This document shows, in pieces, positions 7,189 through 14,220 of a DNA stretch of 16,108 nucleotides; the stretch's first letter is position 1, and every line of letters starts with the position of its first letter. A model generated the notes under the pieces. That model made no database searches and was not told where the DNA came from. It saw only the letters and a program-made list of their open reading frames with translations. The stretch lies in the NCBI GenBank assembly GCA_046261635.1, contig JBHEOL010000036.1, positions 1-16,108 of the forward strand, written 5' to 3'. The translations under genes and the position numbers were made by a program. This stretch comes from JBHEPS01 sp046261635 (GTDB lineage Bacteria; Acidobacteriota; Thermoanaerobaculia; Gp7-AA8).

Positions 7189-8257
7189 GGTTCGCGGCGC
7201 GGAAGCCGGCCTCGCGCAACACGGCGCATGCACGCGCGCTCCTGGCTCCGGTCCGGCAATAGACGACCACGTCGCGCTCCCGAGGAATCTCACCCATCTC
7301 CTCGCGGAGCCGGCCGAGCGGAACGTGCTTTGCTCCCTCGAGCCGCGAGATCTCCCACTCCCATCCCTCGCGCACGTCGATCAGCGCGGGGTTCTCGCCC
7401 GAGTCGAGGCGCCGCTTCAGCTCCCGCGGTGTCATCTCGTCTTCCCTCATCCTTCCGAGTCCGCAGAACCCTTCATAGTCGATCAGCGTGGTCACCGAAG
7501 GGGATTCGCCGCAAACCCGGCAGAGAGGATCGCGCCTCAGTTTCATCTCGCGAAACTCCATCCTCAGGACATCGATCAGCAGAAGCCGCCCGGCGAGAGT
7601 CCGCCCCTGCCCCAGCAGCAGTTTGAGCGCCTCCGAGGCCTGCACGCTGCCGACGAGCCCCGGAACGATGCCGAGCACGCCGCCTTCTTCGCAGCTCGGC
7701 ACCAGGTCCGGCGGTGGCGGCTCCGGGTAGAGGCAGCGATAGCAGGGCGCGCCGCTCGCCGGATGAAACACCGACGCCTGACCTTCGAAGCGGAAGATCG
7801 ATCCGTAGATGTTCGGCTTCCCGAGAAAGACGCAGGCGTCATTGATCAGATACCGCGTCGGAAAGTTGTCGGTCCCATCGACGATGATGTCCCACCCCTC
7901 GAGGATATTCATGGCGTTCGACGAATCGAGGCGCGCGTCGATCGGAACGAGCTCGACGAAGGGATTGAGGTCCCTCAGGCGATCGACCGCCGAGGAGAGC
8001 TTCGGCTTGCCGATCGCCGCCGTGCCGTGAAGGATCTGTCTCTGGAGATTGCTCTCCTCGACGAGGTCGTGATCGACGATTCCGATCCGGCCGACGCCGG
8101 CGGCCGCGAGGTAGAGCGCGACAGGGCTGCCGAGCCCACCCGCGCCGACCACGAGCACGTTTCCTCGTCGAAGGCGCTCCTGACCTTCCGCGCCGACCTC
8201 ACGAAGGGCGAGATGCCGACTGTACCGCGACCACTCATCGGGGGTCATCGAGCTCAT
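7130..8257 (-). CDS. E1-like ThiF/MoeB adenylyltransferase with C-terminal rhodanese domain
   Basis: A 375-residue two-domain protein like MoeBR, MOCS3 and Uba4. The N-terminal E1 domain (1-260) adenylates the C-terminal glycine of a ubiquitin-like sulfur carrier: GAGGLG at 38-43 for ATP, VDHDLVEESNLQRQ (61-74), D130 in VDGTDNFPTR, zinc cysteines C172/C175 and C246/C249, and C189 in the SCEEGGVLG loop where related enzymes place the catalytic cysteine. The rhodanese domain (about 274-372) has LIDVREGWEWEISRLEGA and the persulfide cysteine C334 in VVYCRTGARSARA. It could therefore both activate and sulfurate the carrier. ThiS, its likely partner, lies at 10876-11094 on the same strand, separated by the large AlkP-like gene, which ends 29 nt upstream. 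ATG 8257 is the first start; ATG 8248 is an alternative. Thiamine, molybdopterin or tRNA thiolation cannot be separated by sequence alone. Confidence 0.93.
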   Translation of the reverse strand: MSSMTPDEWSRYSRHLALREVGAEGQERLRRGNVLVVGAGGLGSPVALYLAAAGVGRIGIVDHDLVEESNLQRQILHGTAAIGKPKLSSAVDRLRDLNPFVELVPIDARLDSSNAMNILEGWDIIVDGTDNFPTRYLINDACVFLGKPNIYGSIFRFEGQASVFHPASGAPCYRCLYPEPPPPDLVPSCEEGGVLGIVPGLVGSVQASEALKLLLGQGRTLAGRLLLIDVLRMEFREMKLRRDPLCRVCGESPSVTTLIDYEGFCGLGRMREDEMTPRELKRRLDSGENPALIDVREGWEWEISRLEGAKHVPLGRLREEMGEIPRERDVVVYCRTGARSARACAVLREAGFRAANLSGGLAGWAREVDPTIRVG

Positions 8258-8286
8258 GACGGGATTCTACGACGTGGGAGACGGAA

Positions 8287-10698
8287 TCAGATTCTGGTTC
8301 GCAGAGCCTCGATTCCCTCGCGGATCTGGGGTTGCGCGGCGTTGAGGGCGAGAGACCGGCTCCAGTAGTCGAGCGCCCTGCCGTAGTCCTTCCTCTGAAC
8401 GTGGATCTGCCCCAGGTTGTTCAGGACCAGCGTCGAGGACGGAGCGATCGTGAGGGCGCGCTCGAGCTCGGCCACGGCGTCGGTATATCGCTGAACCGAC
8501 GCGTAAGCCGAACCGAGGTTCGCCGAGATTTCCGCCGAGTCCGGGAAAAGCTCGGTCCCTCTTTCCAGCGCGGAGACCGCGCGAACCGAGCTCTCCTTCT
8601 CGCGGTGCCACGCCGCGAATCCCGTGATCAGGTCGACCGGATTCTCCGCGCCCCGGGCGATTCCCTCGTAATAGACGTCCTCGGCGTCGGTGTACCTCTC
8701 GACCGACAGATAGACCATCGCGAGGTTGAGGTAAGCCGTCGGACGTCCGCTGTTGAGGCGAATCGCCTCCTGGAGCGCCTGGATGGCCTCGGTCGACTTT
8801 CCCTCTCGCTGCAGCTGGACCCCGAGGTTGTTGTGGTGGGCGTAGCTCCCCCACTCCGCCGATCCCATTGCGACCGTCTGGAGCTGTTCGTCCGGCTGGC
8901 GCGCCGGCATCGTTTGCCGGTTCGGATCGACGACGTGACCGATCGCCTGAAGGTAGGCGCGGTACGAGGCCGAGTCGACTTGAACGTCCACCGGAACCGG
9001 CTTGGGCTCGAGCAGCAGGCTGTAACTCGTCACCTGCACCGACTCGACGGGCTCCACCTCGTCCGCGAGCCACGGCTGAAACGCTCCCGGCATCTCGCGC
9101 GAGACGGGTAGACCTAGGAGCGCGAGCACCGTCGGGGTGATGTCGAGCACGCCGATCGTGCGGCGAGCCCGGGAAGGAACGACCCGATTGCCGAAGGCGA
9201 TCAGGACGCCGTTTCCGCGATGCTCGGCAAGATGGGATTCTCCCGCCGGCCGCGCGATCGGCCGTCCTTCGTCCCAGTCCATCCCATACGGGGAAACGAC
9301 CAGGAGCGTGGTGTCGGTCGGCAGAACCTGAATCCACTCACCGATCAGACGGTCGATCTCCGAGTAATACGCGGCGACCGTCGGCCAGTAGCGGCGGTAC
9401 TCCTCGAGGGGAACCACCTGCCGCTTCGGCGGGTGATAAGGGCTGAACAGATGGTTCACCGTGTCGGACCCGCTGTAAAGAACCATCGTCAGAGCGGGCG
9501 TTTGCTTTTCGAAAAGCGCCAGGGCCGCACGGTGATCGCTCCAGGTCTTGGCCAGCGTCGATCGGAGCATCCGGATCGGATCGCTGGGATCGTTCGAGCC
9601 GATCGCCTGCTGAAATTCGCTCTCGGTCACATTGAGGAACCGCTGCATGTCCTGGAAGCCGATCGCCCCCTCCTCGATCAGCATCGGAGCAACGATCTCC
9701 GAAGCTTCCGGGGGATACACCGCCTCCGGAACGAGCGCCATCGGCAGGTCGAACTGCGTCAGGCCCGGCCGGACCGGAGGCCAGGAAGCCCACCAGCTCA
9801 CCACCAGAGACTGGCGCCCGAACGCCTGAGCGATATCCCACATCGCCGGGGCCCGCCGCGATCGCGAGTCCACCGGTGTTCCGCCTCCGGGCTGCATGTA
9901 ATCGAGGATTCCGTGTCGGTCGGGAGCGACGCCGGTCGCCAGGCTCGTCCAGGCGAGCGGGGCGAGGGTCGGCTGGATGGGCTGCACGACGGCAGAAGTG
10001 CCCGCATCCATCAACGACCCGATGTTCGGCATTCGCCCGTCGTTGATCAACTCCCGGACCAGCTGCCAGTCGGCGGCCTCCAGTCCAAGAATGGCCACCC
10101 GTCCGCTCGGAGCGCGCGAGTTCCGGCGCAGCTCGCCCCTCTTGTAACGGAGCAGGGCATTGCGGTCGATCTCCATGCGCTCGATCTCGAACGAGGAGAC
10201 TGTCAGGCCGCTCTGGGCCAGGTGGCTGGCGACGGTCCGGCGGACGAGCTCGCGGTGGGAGCCCGCCGGATTCGTCGGCGAGACGAGGCTCTCGACCGGA
10301 ATCCGGCTCAGCAGCGCGGTGATCGCTTCGGAGACTCGCGCCCGGATCCAGGCGCTCCATCCTTCGCGCACCAGCCGCCGCGAGTCCGGCATCTGGTCCT
10401 GGTCCACATCGAACCGCAGGTGATAGGTGAGCCTGATCGGTACTCCCTCCTGCGAACGAACCATCGCGATCCCTTCGTGAGCCGCGAGGCCGTTCTTTCG
10501 CTCGAAGTTGAGCCGGTAATACTGGTGGGGAGGGAGGAACACAATCCCCTGCTCGGCGCGGCGGATCGCGCCGTTCTGCTTGTCGACGCCGAAGATCAGC
10601 CGGCGCGGCGACGAGACGAAAAGGCTGATGAGGACGTAAAGGATCGCGCCGATGCCGGCGAAGATCAGAAGGACGTTCAGAAGGCGATGACGACGCAT
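8287..10698 (-). CDS. Membrane-anchored SPFH-like / AlkP-superfamily / TPR fusion, probable pseudo-phosphodiesterase
   Basis: An 803-residue protein. Residues 7-29 are a membrane anchor. Residues 40-190 look like an SPFH/band 7 domain: EGVPIRLTYHLRFDVD, then ELVRRTVASHLAQSGLTVSS and FEIERMEI. Residues about 200-545 are a type I phosphodiesterase (AlkP superfamily) domain: VAILGLEAADWQLVRELI, PLAWTSLATG, PDRHGILDY, SGSDTVNHLF, TLLVVSPYGM and HRGNGVLIAFG. Residues 617-790 hold about four or five TPRs. Several expected active-site residues are changed: E207 for the first Asp, A246 at the Ser/Thr nucleophile, and P470-Y471 for the Asp-His of SDHG. D412, H416 and H493 remain. I therefore infer a non-catalytic binding or scaffold protein, most likely with its bulk outside the cytoplasm; orientation is not proved. 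It lies between thiS and the E1-rhodanese gene on the same strand. No good SD precedes ATG 10698. Confidence 0.88.
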   Translation of the reverse strand: MRRHRLLNVLLIFAGIGAILYVLISLFVSSPRRLIFGVDKQNGAIRRAEQGIVFLPPHQYYRLNFERKNGLAAHEGIAMVRSQEGVPIRLTYHLRFDVDQDQMPDSRRLVREGWSAWIRARVSEAITALLSRIPVESLVSPTNPAGSHRELVRRTVASHLAQSGLTVSSFEIERMEIDRNALLRYKRGELRRNSRAPSGRVAILGLEAADWQLVRELINDGRMPNIGSLMDAGTSAVVQPIQPTLAPLAWTSLATGVAPDRHGILDYMQPGGGTPVDSRSRRAPAMWDIAQAFGRQSLVVSWWASWPPVRPGLTQFDLPMALVPEAVYPPEASEIVAPMLIEEGAIGFQDMQRFLNVTESEFQQAIGSNDPSDPIRMLRSTLAKTWSDHRAALALFEKQTPALTMVLYSGSDTVNHLFSPYHPPKRQVVPLEEYRRYWPTVAAYYSEIDRLIGEWIQVLPTDTTLLVVSPYGMDWDEGRPIARPAGESHLAEHRGNGVLIAFGNRVVPSRARRTIGVLDITPTVLALLGLPVSREMPGAFQPWLADEVEPVESVQVTSYSLLLEPKPVPVDVQVDSASYRAYLQAIGHVVDPNRQTMPARQPDEQLQTVAMGSAEWGSYAHHNNLGVQLQREGKSTEAIQALQEAIRLNSGRPTAYLNLAMVYLSVERYTDAEDVYYEGIARGAENPVDLITGFAAWHREKESSVRAVSALERGTELFPDSAEISANLGSAYASVQRYTDAVAELERALTIAPSSTLVLNNLGQIHVQRKDYGRALDYWSRSLALNAAQPQIREGIEALRTRI

Positions 10699-10755
10699 GG
10701 GATTCGAGCGGACCGAACGGTCGCGGTAAGCCCACTATGCAGCAAGCTGGCCAGC

Positions 10756-10794
10756 GGCTCGATCCGGGGTGAGTGGCGGAGGCTTCAGCCTCCG
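10756..10794. repeat. Dispersed hairpin repeat, copy B
   Basis: It begins with the same GGCTCGATCCGGG (10756-10768) as copy A and contains a perfect 7-bp stem CGGAGGC (10777-10783), loop TTCA, GCCTCCG (10788-10794). It lies in the 177-base gap between thiS and the AlkP-like gene. On the minus strand it could act as a stem after thiS, but no T-run follows, so a simple intrinsic terminator is not supported. Confidence 0.6.
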
Positions 10795-10875
10795 ACTCCG
10801 TGCCACAGGGGCGTTCGGGACGGGGAGAGGCCGACACCCGATCTCACCCCCCAACGGAAACTCTGGCCAGGTCCT

Positions 10876-11094
10876 TCAGCCGCCGCCGACGAATTCGACG
10901 ATCTCGATTCTGTCGCCCGCGCTCACGCTGCGGCTGGCCAGCTCGGTGCGCCGGACGAGCTCCTGGTTCAGCTCCACCGCCACGAGCTCCTCTTCGAATC
11001 CGAGGAGCTTCACGAGCTCGTGAACGGTCACCTCGGCCGGCACTTCCCGATCGGCTCCGTTGACCTGGACGGCAATGGTGGTCCCTTGCGTCAT
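10876..11094 (-). CDS. thiS: Sulfur carrier protein ThiS (ubiquitin-like)
   Basis: This 72-residue protein has the beta-grasp carrier pattern: IAVQVNGADREVPAEVTVHELVKLLG, the VAVELNQELVRR strand, GDRIEIVEFVGGG, and a C-terminal di-glycine, here a triple Gly at the very end. Such carriers are adenylated at the last glycine by a ThiF/MoeB enzyme and converted to a thiocarboxylate, which donates sulfur for the thiazole of thiamine. The VNG start and FVGGG end favour ThiS over MoaD, although a dedicated carrier for another thiolation is possible. The likely activating enzyme is at 7130-8257. It starts 24 nt after the upstream unknown gene, so the two are probably one transcript. No thiG, thiH or thiO is in the window. 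Confidence 0.9.
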   Translation of the reverse strand: MTQGTTIAVQVNGADREVPAEVTVHELVKLLGFEEELVAVELNQELVRRTELASRSVSAGDRIEIVEFVGGG

Positions 11095-11118
11095 GAATTA
11101 CTCAACAAAAGGAACGCC

Positions 11119-11814
11119 TCATCTCTTTCGCTTGACGAGCTGCTTGACCTCGTCGTTTCCAAACGGGCTCTGCGCCGAAATGATGATGGCGGCCGTGCCC
11201 TCGTGGAAGGCCGGGATGGCGCAGCGGATCGTCGCCATCCCGTCCGCCGCGGTCTTGCCGCGATAGATGACCCGCGGCACCTCGACCGTGGAGATCACCT
11301 TCACTTCCACGGTCGCGGCGGCGATCGGCGCATGGCTGATGCTCCTTCGCGTCGAGACCCGCAGCTCGGTCGACTGGCCGGCGATAAACTCGGAGGTCGT
11401 CAGCAGCGTCAGCTCGAGATGCTCGCTCTCGGCCTCGGCCGCGAGGTAATCGATGATGACCTGGTCGAGCGTCCGGTCGTCGCTCTCCTCGGGCGCGGCT
11501 GTCCCGGCGCGCGTGCTCAGGTCGATCGAGGTCCCCGTGTCCTCGCCGATCTCGTCCGGCACCTTTCCGTCAAAGCGACCTCTCTTGACCGCCGCGATGA
11601 TCGTCTTGTGCTGCTGCTCCATCAGACGCGCGATGAAATCGTCGTCGATTCCCTGCGCCATGCGATCCGCATACGAAGTCTTTTTCGAGGCGAGAATCTC
11701 CCCCCCCACGTAGACCAGCGACTCGATGCAGGGGTTCTGCAGCCCCTTATCCTCGGTCTGGATGTGGTAGACCCGACTGTTGTGCTTGATGTCGGTGTTG
11801 AATCCGGTGATCAA
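11119..11814 (-). CDS. Conserved protein of unknown function with N-terminal YHIQTEDKG motif
   Basis: I do not know a function. The 231-residue product has no signal peptide or membrane helix. Residues 1-80 look like a compact conserved domain: MITGFNTDIKHNSRVYHIQT, EDKG, IESLVYVGGEILASKKTSYA, then a helix DDDFIARLMEQQHKTIIAAV. An acidic linker (about 85-125) leads to a beta-rich C-terminus (133-222) whose pattern (SEFIAGQSTELRVSTRR, TVEVKVISTVE, GKTAADGMATIRCAIP) recalls an Ig-like or macroglobulin-type beta-sandwich. I recall similar N-termini among uncharacterised proteins of Acidobacteriota and related phyla, without assigned function. The start is a TTG at 11814 with GAGGGA four bases upstream and a promoter candidate behind it. 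It is the first gene of a unit with thiS. Confidence 0.8.
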   Translation of the reverse strand: MITGFNTDIKHNSRVYHIQTEDKGLQNPCIESLVYVGGEILASKKTSYADRMAQGIDDDFIARLMEQQHKTIIAAVKRGRFDGKVPDEIGEDTGTSIDLSTRAGTAAPEESDDRTLDQVIIDYLAAEAESEHLELTLLTTSEFIAGQSTELRVSTRRSISHAPIAAATVEVKVISTVEVPRVIYRGKTAADGMATIRCAIPAFHEGTAAIIISAQSPFGNDEVKQLVKRKR

Positions 11815-11847
11815 GCGGTCCCTCGCGGCGGAGACATAAGTCTTTCG

Positions 11848-11876
11848 ATTCTAGCAGATTAGACGCCCGCTCTTCA
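11848..11876 (-). promoter_or_regulatory. Extended -10 promoter for the unknown gene and thiS
   Basis: On the minus strand TGC-TAGAAT (11856-11848) forms an extended -10 with five of six bases matching. A weak -35, TGAAGA (11876-11871, three of six), stands 17 bases upstream. The predicted start near 11841 gives a leader of about 27 bases containing the GAGGGA site. The -35 lies in the loop of the hairpin at 11865-11883. Confidence 0.45.
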
Positions 11877-11902
11877 CGCGGGCAGGCCTTCGGGCCGGCG
11901 TC
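11862..11902. terminator. Stacked inverted repeats after the SirB1-like gene, possible terminator or attenuator
   Basis: Three nested pairs are present: outer GACGCC (11862-11867) with GGCGTC (11897-11902); GCCCGC (11865-11870) with GCGGGC (11878-11883); and GGCC (11885-11888), loop TTCG, GGCC (11893-11896). They begin one base past the stop codon of the SirB1-like gene on the minus strand. There is no T-run, so a factor-dependent or structural role is as likely as intrinsic termination. Confidence 0.4.
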
Positions 11903-12754
11903 TCAATTGTCCGAGGTCCAGCCTCGGAGCCACTCGATCTCGTCGCGCACCCGGGTCCGGTCCTCGGCCGAAGGCATCGCGGCCAGATATTTCTCCAGAC
12001 AGAGAATGGCCTCGTCGTAACGGTGCAGTTCCATCGCCATCACGGCGCGGTCGCGCAATTCGTACGGGTCGTTTTCGTCGAGGATGAGCAGACGGTCCGC
12101 CGCGCTCGCCGCCGCCTGCACCTCTCCCCTCGACCGGTAGGATGACTTGAGGTGCGCGAGGAGATGGGCGAGCATCTGCCGTTTTTCGCAGGAACGGAGG
12201 TGATGCTCTCGCAGCATGACCGCTCCCCCGTAGACCTGGTCGAGGATCGCCTGGCACTCGGCCCGGGTCAGGACGCGGCCCCCGTCCCACGGATCGATCA
12301 GGATCTCTCCCGAGGGTCCGGCGACCTTGACGAGGAACCGCCCCGGGAGCGCGACGCCGGCCGCGTGCAGTCCCGCTCGGCGCGAGACCGCGATGTAAAC
12401 CAGCGAAAGCGCGAGGGGAAATCCCTCGTGGCGGTCGAGGACTTCGTTCAGGAGCGCGGTCTTCGGGTCGTACCAGTCCGTGTTGCTCGGGTGGAACCCC
12501 TCCTCTTCGAAGAGGAGGCGGTTGAGCTCCGCGATCATTCGCTCCGGGTCGAACGCTCCCCGGATTCGCGACCGGACGCAGGCGGCCCATCGTTCGAGCA
12601 GGTCCAGGTAACCCTCCACCGAGAACGACGGATCGTCCTCGAGAGCGATCACCAGCGCCGCCTCACCGAGATCGAGCGTCTCCTCGGGTTGCGCGACGAT
12701 CTGGAGAAAGCGGGTTCGAGCGGCCCTCGGGTGTGTGAACACTCGTCCTTCCAT
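11903..12754 (-). CDS. SirB1-like transglutaminase-fold/TPR protein
   Basis: A 283-residue protein from the preferred start. It matches the SirB1 family: an N-terminal helical region (ETLDLGEAALVIALEDDPSF), then the transglutaminase-like core with NEVLDRHEGFPLALSLVYIA, GLHAAGVALPGRFLVKV and LIDPWDGGRVLT, and C-terminal TPR-like helices (RHDEAILCLE-type, here HRYDEAILCLEKYLA). Family members usually read PGHF; this one has PGRF, and no cysteine stands where true transglutaminases need one, so it is probably not an enzyme. Function in the family is unclear. ATG 12760 is the first start, but the AGGAG at 12762-12766 is only one base from it and seven from ATG 12754, which is preferred. The gene follows the thioesterase by 15 nt. 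Confidence 0.88.
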   Translation of the reverse strand: MEGRVFTHPRAARTRFLQIVAQPEETLDLGEAALVIALEDDPSFSVEGYLDLLERWAACVRSRIRGAFDPERMIAELNRLLFEEEGFHPSNTDWYDPKTALLNEVLDRHEGFPLALSLVYIAVSRRAGLHAAGVALPGRFLVKVAGPSGEILIDPWDGGRVLTRAECQAILDQVYGGAVMLREHHLRSCEKRQMLAHLLAHLKSSYRSRGEVQAAASAADRLLILDENDPYELRDRAVMAMELHRYDEAILCLEKYLAAMPSAEDRTRVRDEIEWLRGWTSDN

Positions 12755-12769
12755 CGTCATGCTCCTCGT

Positions 12770-13219
12770 TCAGCGTTCTGCCGGCACCGCCTGTTCCTCA
12801 AAACCGGCAATCCGCTCCTTCAGCTCGTCTGGTATCGGCAGTTTGCGGTTGGCCTGCCAGGAGAAATGAACCACGACCACCCGGCCCCGGGCAGCGACTT
12901 CGCCGTCTCCGAGCCGGACTTCGGACTCGAACTCGAAGGATGTCGTTCCGATCCGGCTGATGCGCGTGCCGATCTCGATCCTCTCGCGCAGAGAGAGCTG
13001 CCGGAGAAAATCGCACTCGGTGCGCGCGACGATGAAACCGAGGTCGCCGGGCGACTCACCGGCGGTCATGTCGAGCCAGTACGCCGTCCGGCCTTGCTCG
13101 AAGTAGGTGAGGAAGACGGCATTGTTGACGTGTCCCGCCGCATCGAGATCGCGCCAGGTCACCTCGTGCGGAATGACGTACCACCCGTCCTTCCAGCCGC
13201 TCGTCGCGTGTGAAAGCAT
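12770..13219 (-). CDS. Acyl-CoA thioesterase, 4HBT hotdog fold (YbgC/FadM-like)
   Basis: A 149-residue protein of normal family length. The N-terminal pattern TWRDLDAAGHVNNAVFLTYF (21-40) is the hallmark of this hotdog group, with D26 at the position of the catalytic Asp of 4-hydroxybenzoyl-CoA thioesterase. Strands ECDFLRQLSLRERIEIGTRI, TTSFEFESEVRL and RGRVVVVHF complete the fold. It hydrolyses an acyl-CoA thioester in the cytoplasm; the acyl group is not predictable. It lies 65 nt downstream of the HMG-CoA lyase gene and 15 nt upstream of the SirB1-like gene, so it may belong to the same transcript. The start at ATG 13219 is the only good choice but lacks a clear SD. Confidence 0.9.
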   Translation of the reverse strand: MLSHATSGWKDGWYVIPHEVTWRDLDAAGHVNNAVFLTYFEQGRTAYWLDMTAGESPGDLGFIVARTECDFLRQLSLRERIEIGTRISRIGTTSFEFESEVRLGDGEVAARGRVVVVHFSWQANRKLPIPDELKERIAGFEEQAVPAER

Positions 13220-13284
13220 CCGGTCGAATGCGGCGACCGCCTACCCGCGGAAGGAAGGATGGCCGCCTCGCTCCAATGATTCAC

Positions 13285-14220
13285 TCATTGTACGACGGAC
13301 TCGACGCCGAACTTCTGCCGGCCACCGGTTCGCGACTGGAGAAACCGTCCCGGCAGCGGATGATCGAGCCACGGAGCGATCACGTCGGAGGCGGCGACCA
13401 GGCGGTCGAGGTCGACCCCCGTCTCGATCCCGACGCTGTGCAGCGCGTACACCAGGTCTTCGGTCGCCATGTTGCCGGAGGCACCCGGCGCGTAGGGGCA
13501 ACCGCCGAGTCCTCCGGACGAGGAGTCGAACACCGAAATGCCGACCTCCAGCGCCGCCAGAGTGTTCGCAACCGCCATTCCGCGTGTGTCGTGGAAATGC
13601 ATGGCGAGCCGCTCGCGCGGGATCACCTGGGCGAGCAGGCCGAGCAGGCCCTGAACCTGGAGCGGCGTTCCACTGCCGATCGTGTCGCCGATGGACACCT
13701 CGTAGCAGCCGAGATCGAACAGTTTCGCCGTCACCTCGAGAACCTTTTCGGGAGGAACGTCACCCTCGTACGGACATCCGCAGGCGCACGACACGTAGCC
13801 TCGCATCCGGATCCCCTCCACCCGCGCTCTCTTCGCCACCGGCTCGAAGACCTCGATCGACTCGTCGATCGACATGTTGATGTTCTTGCGGTTGAACGAT
13901 TCCGAGGCAGCGGTGAAGATCGCGATCGAATCGGCGCCCGCCTCGATCGCGCGCTCGAGTCCCTTCTCGTTCGGAACCAGGACCGGATAATCCACGCCCT
14001 TCTGCCGATGGAGTCCCCGCAGCACATCGCCCGTATCGGCCATCTGCGGAACCCATCGGGGGTGCACGAAAGCCCCCGCTTCCACGACCTGCAGACCCGT
14101 TGCGGCCAGCGCCTCGATGAAGCGGATCTTCACCTCGGTCGGCAGCGTGACTTTCTCATTCTGCAGCCCGTCGCGAGGGCCGACCTCCACGACTTTCACC
14201 CTCTCGACGTCGAATCTCAC
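13285..14220 (-). CDS. Hydroxymethylglutaryl-CoA lyase
   Basis: This 311-residue TIM-barrel enzyme cleaves HMG-CoA to acetyl-CoA and acetoacetate, the last step of leucine breakdown. Visible motifs: VEVGPRDGLQNE with R16 and D17, E47 in VVEAGAF, SCACGCPYEGDV (144-155), HFHDTRGMAVAN with metal ligands H208 and H210, the active-site loop GGLGGCPYAPGASGN with C241, and N250. All of these sit exactly 25 residues before the human HMGCL numbering (R41, D42, E72, H233, H235, C266, N275), so the enzyme is complete. The frame is open far upstream, but the start is GTG 14220: its GTGA overlaps the stop of the biotin carrier gene, and GGAGG stands about ten bases upstream. Downstream is the thioesterase gene. 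3-hydroxy-3-methylglutaryl-type DRE-TIM relatives with other substrates cannot be wholly excluded. Confidence 0.95.
   Translation of the reverse strand: MRFDVERVKVVEVGPRDGLQNEKVTLPTEVKIRFIEALAATGLQVVEAGAFVHPRWVPQMADTGDVLRGLHRQKGVDYPVLVPNEKGLERAIEAGADSIAIFTAASESFNRKNINMSIDESIEVFEPVAKRARVEGIRMRGYVSCACGCPYEGDVPPEKVLEVTAKLFDLGCYEVSIGDTIGSGTPLQVQGLLGLLAQVIPRERLAMHFHDTRGMAVANTLAALEVGISVFDSSSGGLGGCPYAPGASGNMATEDLVYALHSVGIETGVDLDRLVAASDVIAPWLDHPLPGRFLQSRTGGRQKFGVESVVQ

Noticed and set aside
10777..10794. Intrinsic terminator after thiS
   Set aside because: The stem is good, but no run of T follows on either strand, and the same stem recurs elsewhere as a repeat.
9220..11862. A very long plus-strand open frame (about 880 codons)
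   Set aside because: It runs antisense to the AlkP-like, thiS and unknown genes, all of which have clear families, motifs or starts. Its translation is rich in Arg/His/Asp with no fold pattern, as expected of GC-rich antisense frames.
13274..13290. CAATGA...TCATTG inverted repeat at the HMG-CoA lyase stop
   Set aside because: Only six bases per arm, AT-rich and without a T-run; could be chance.
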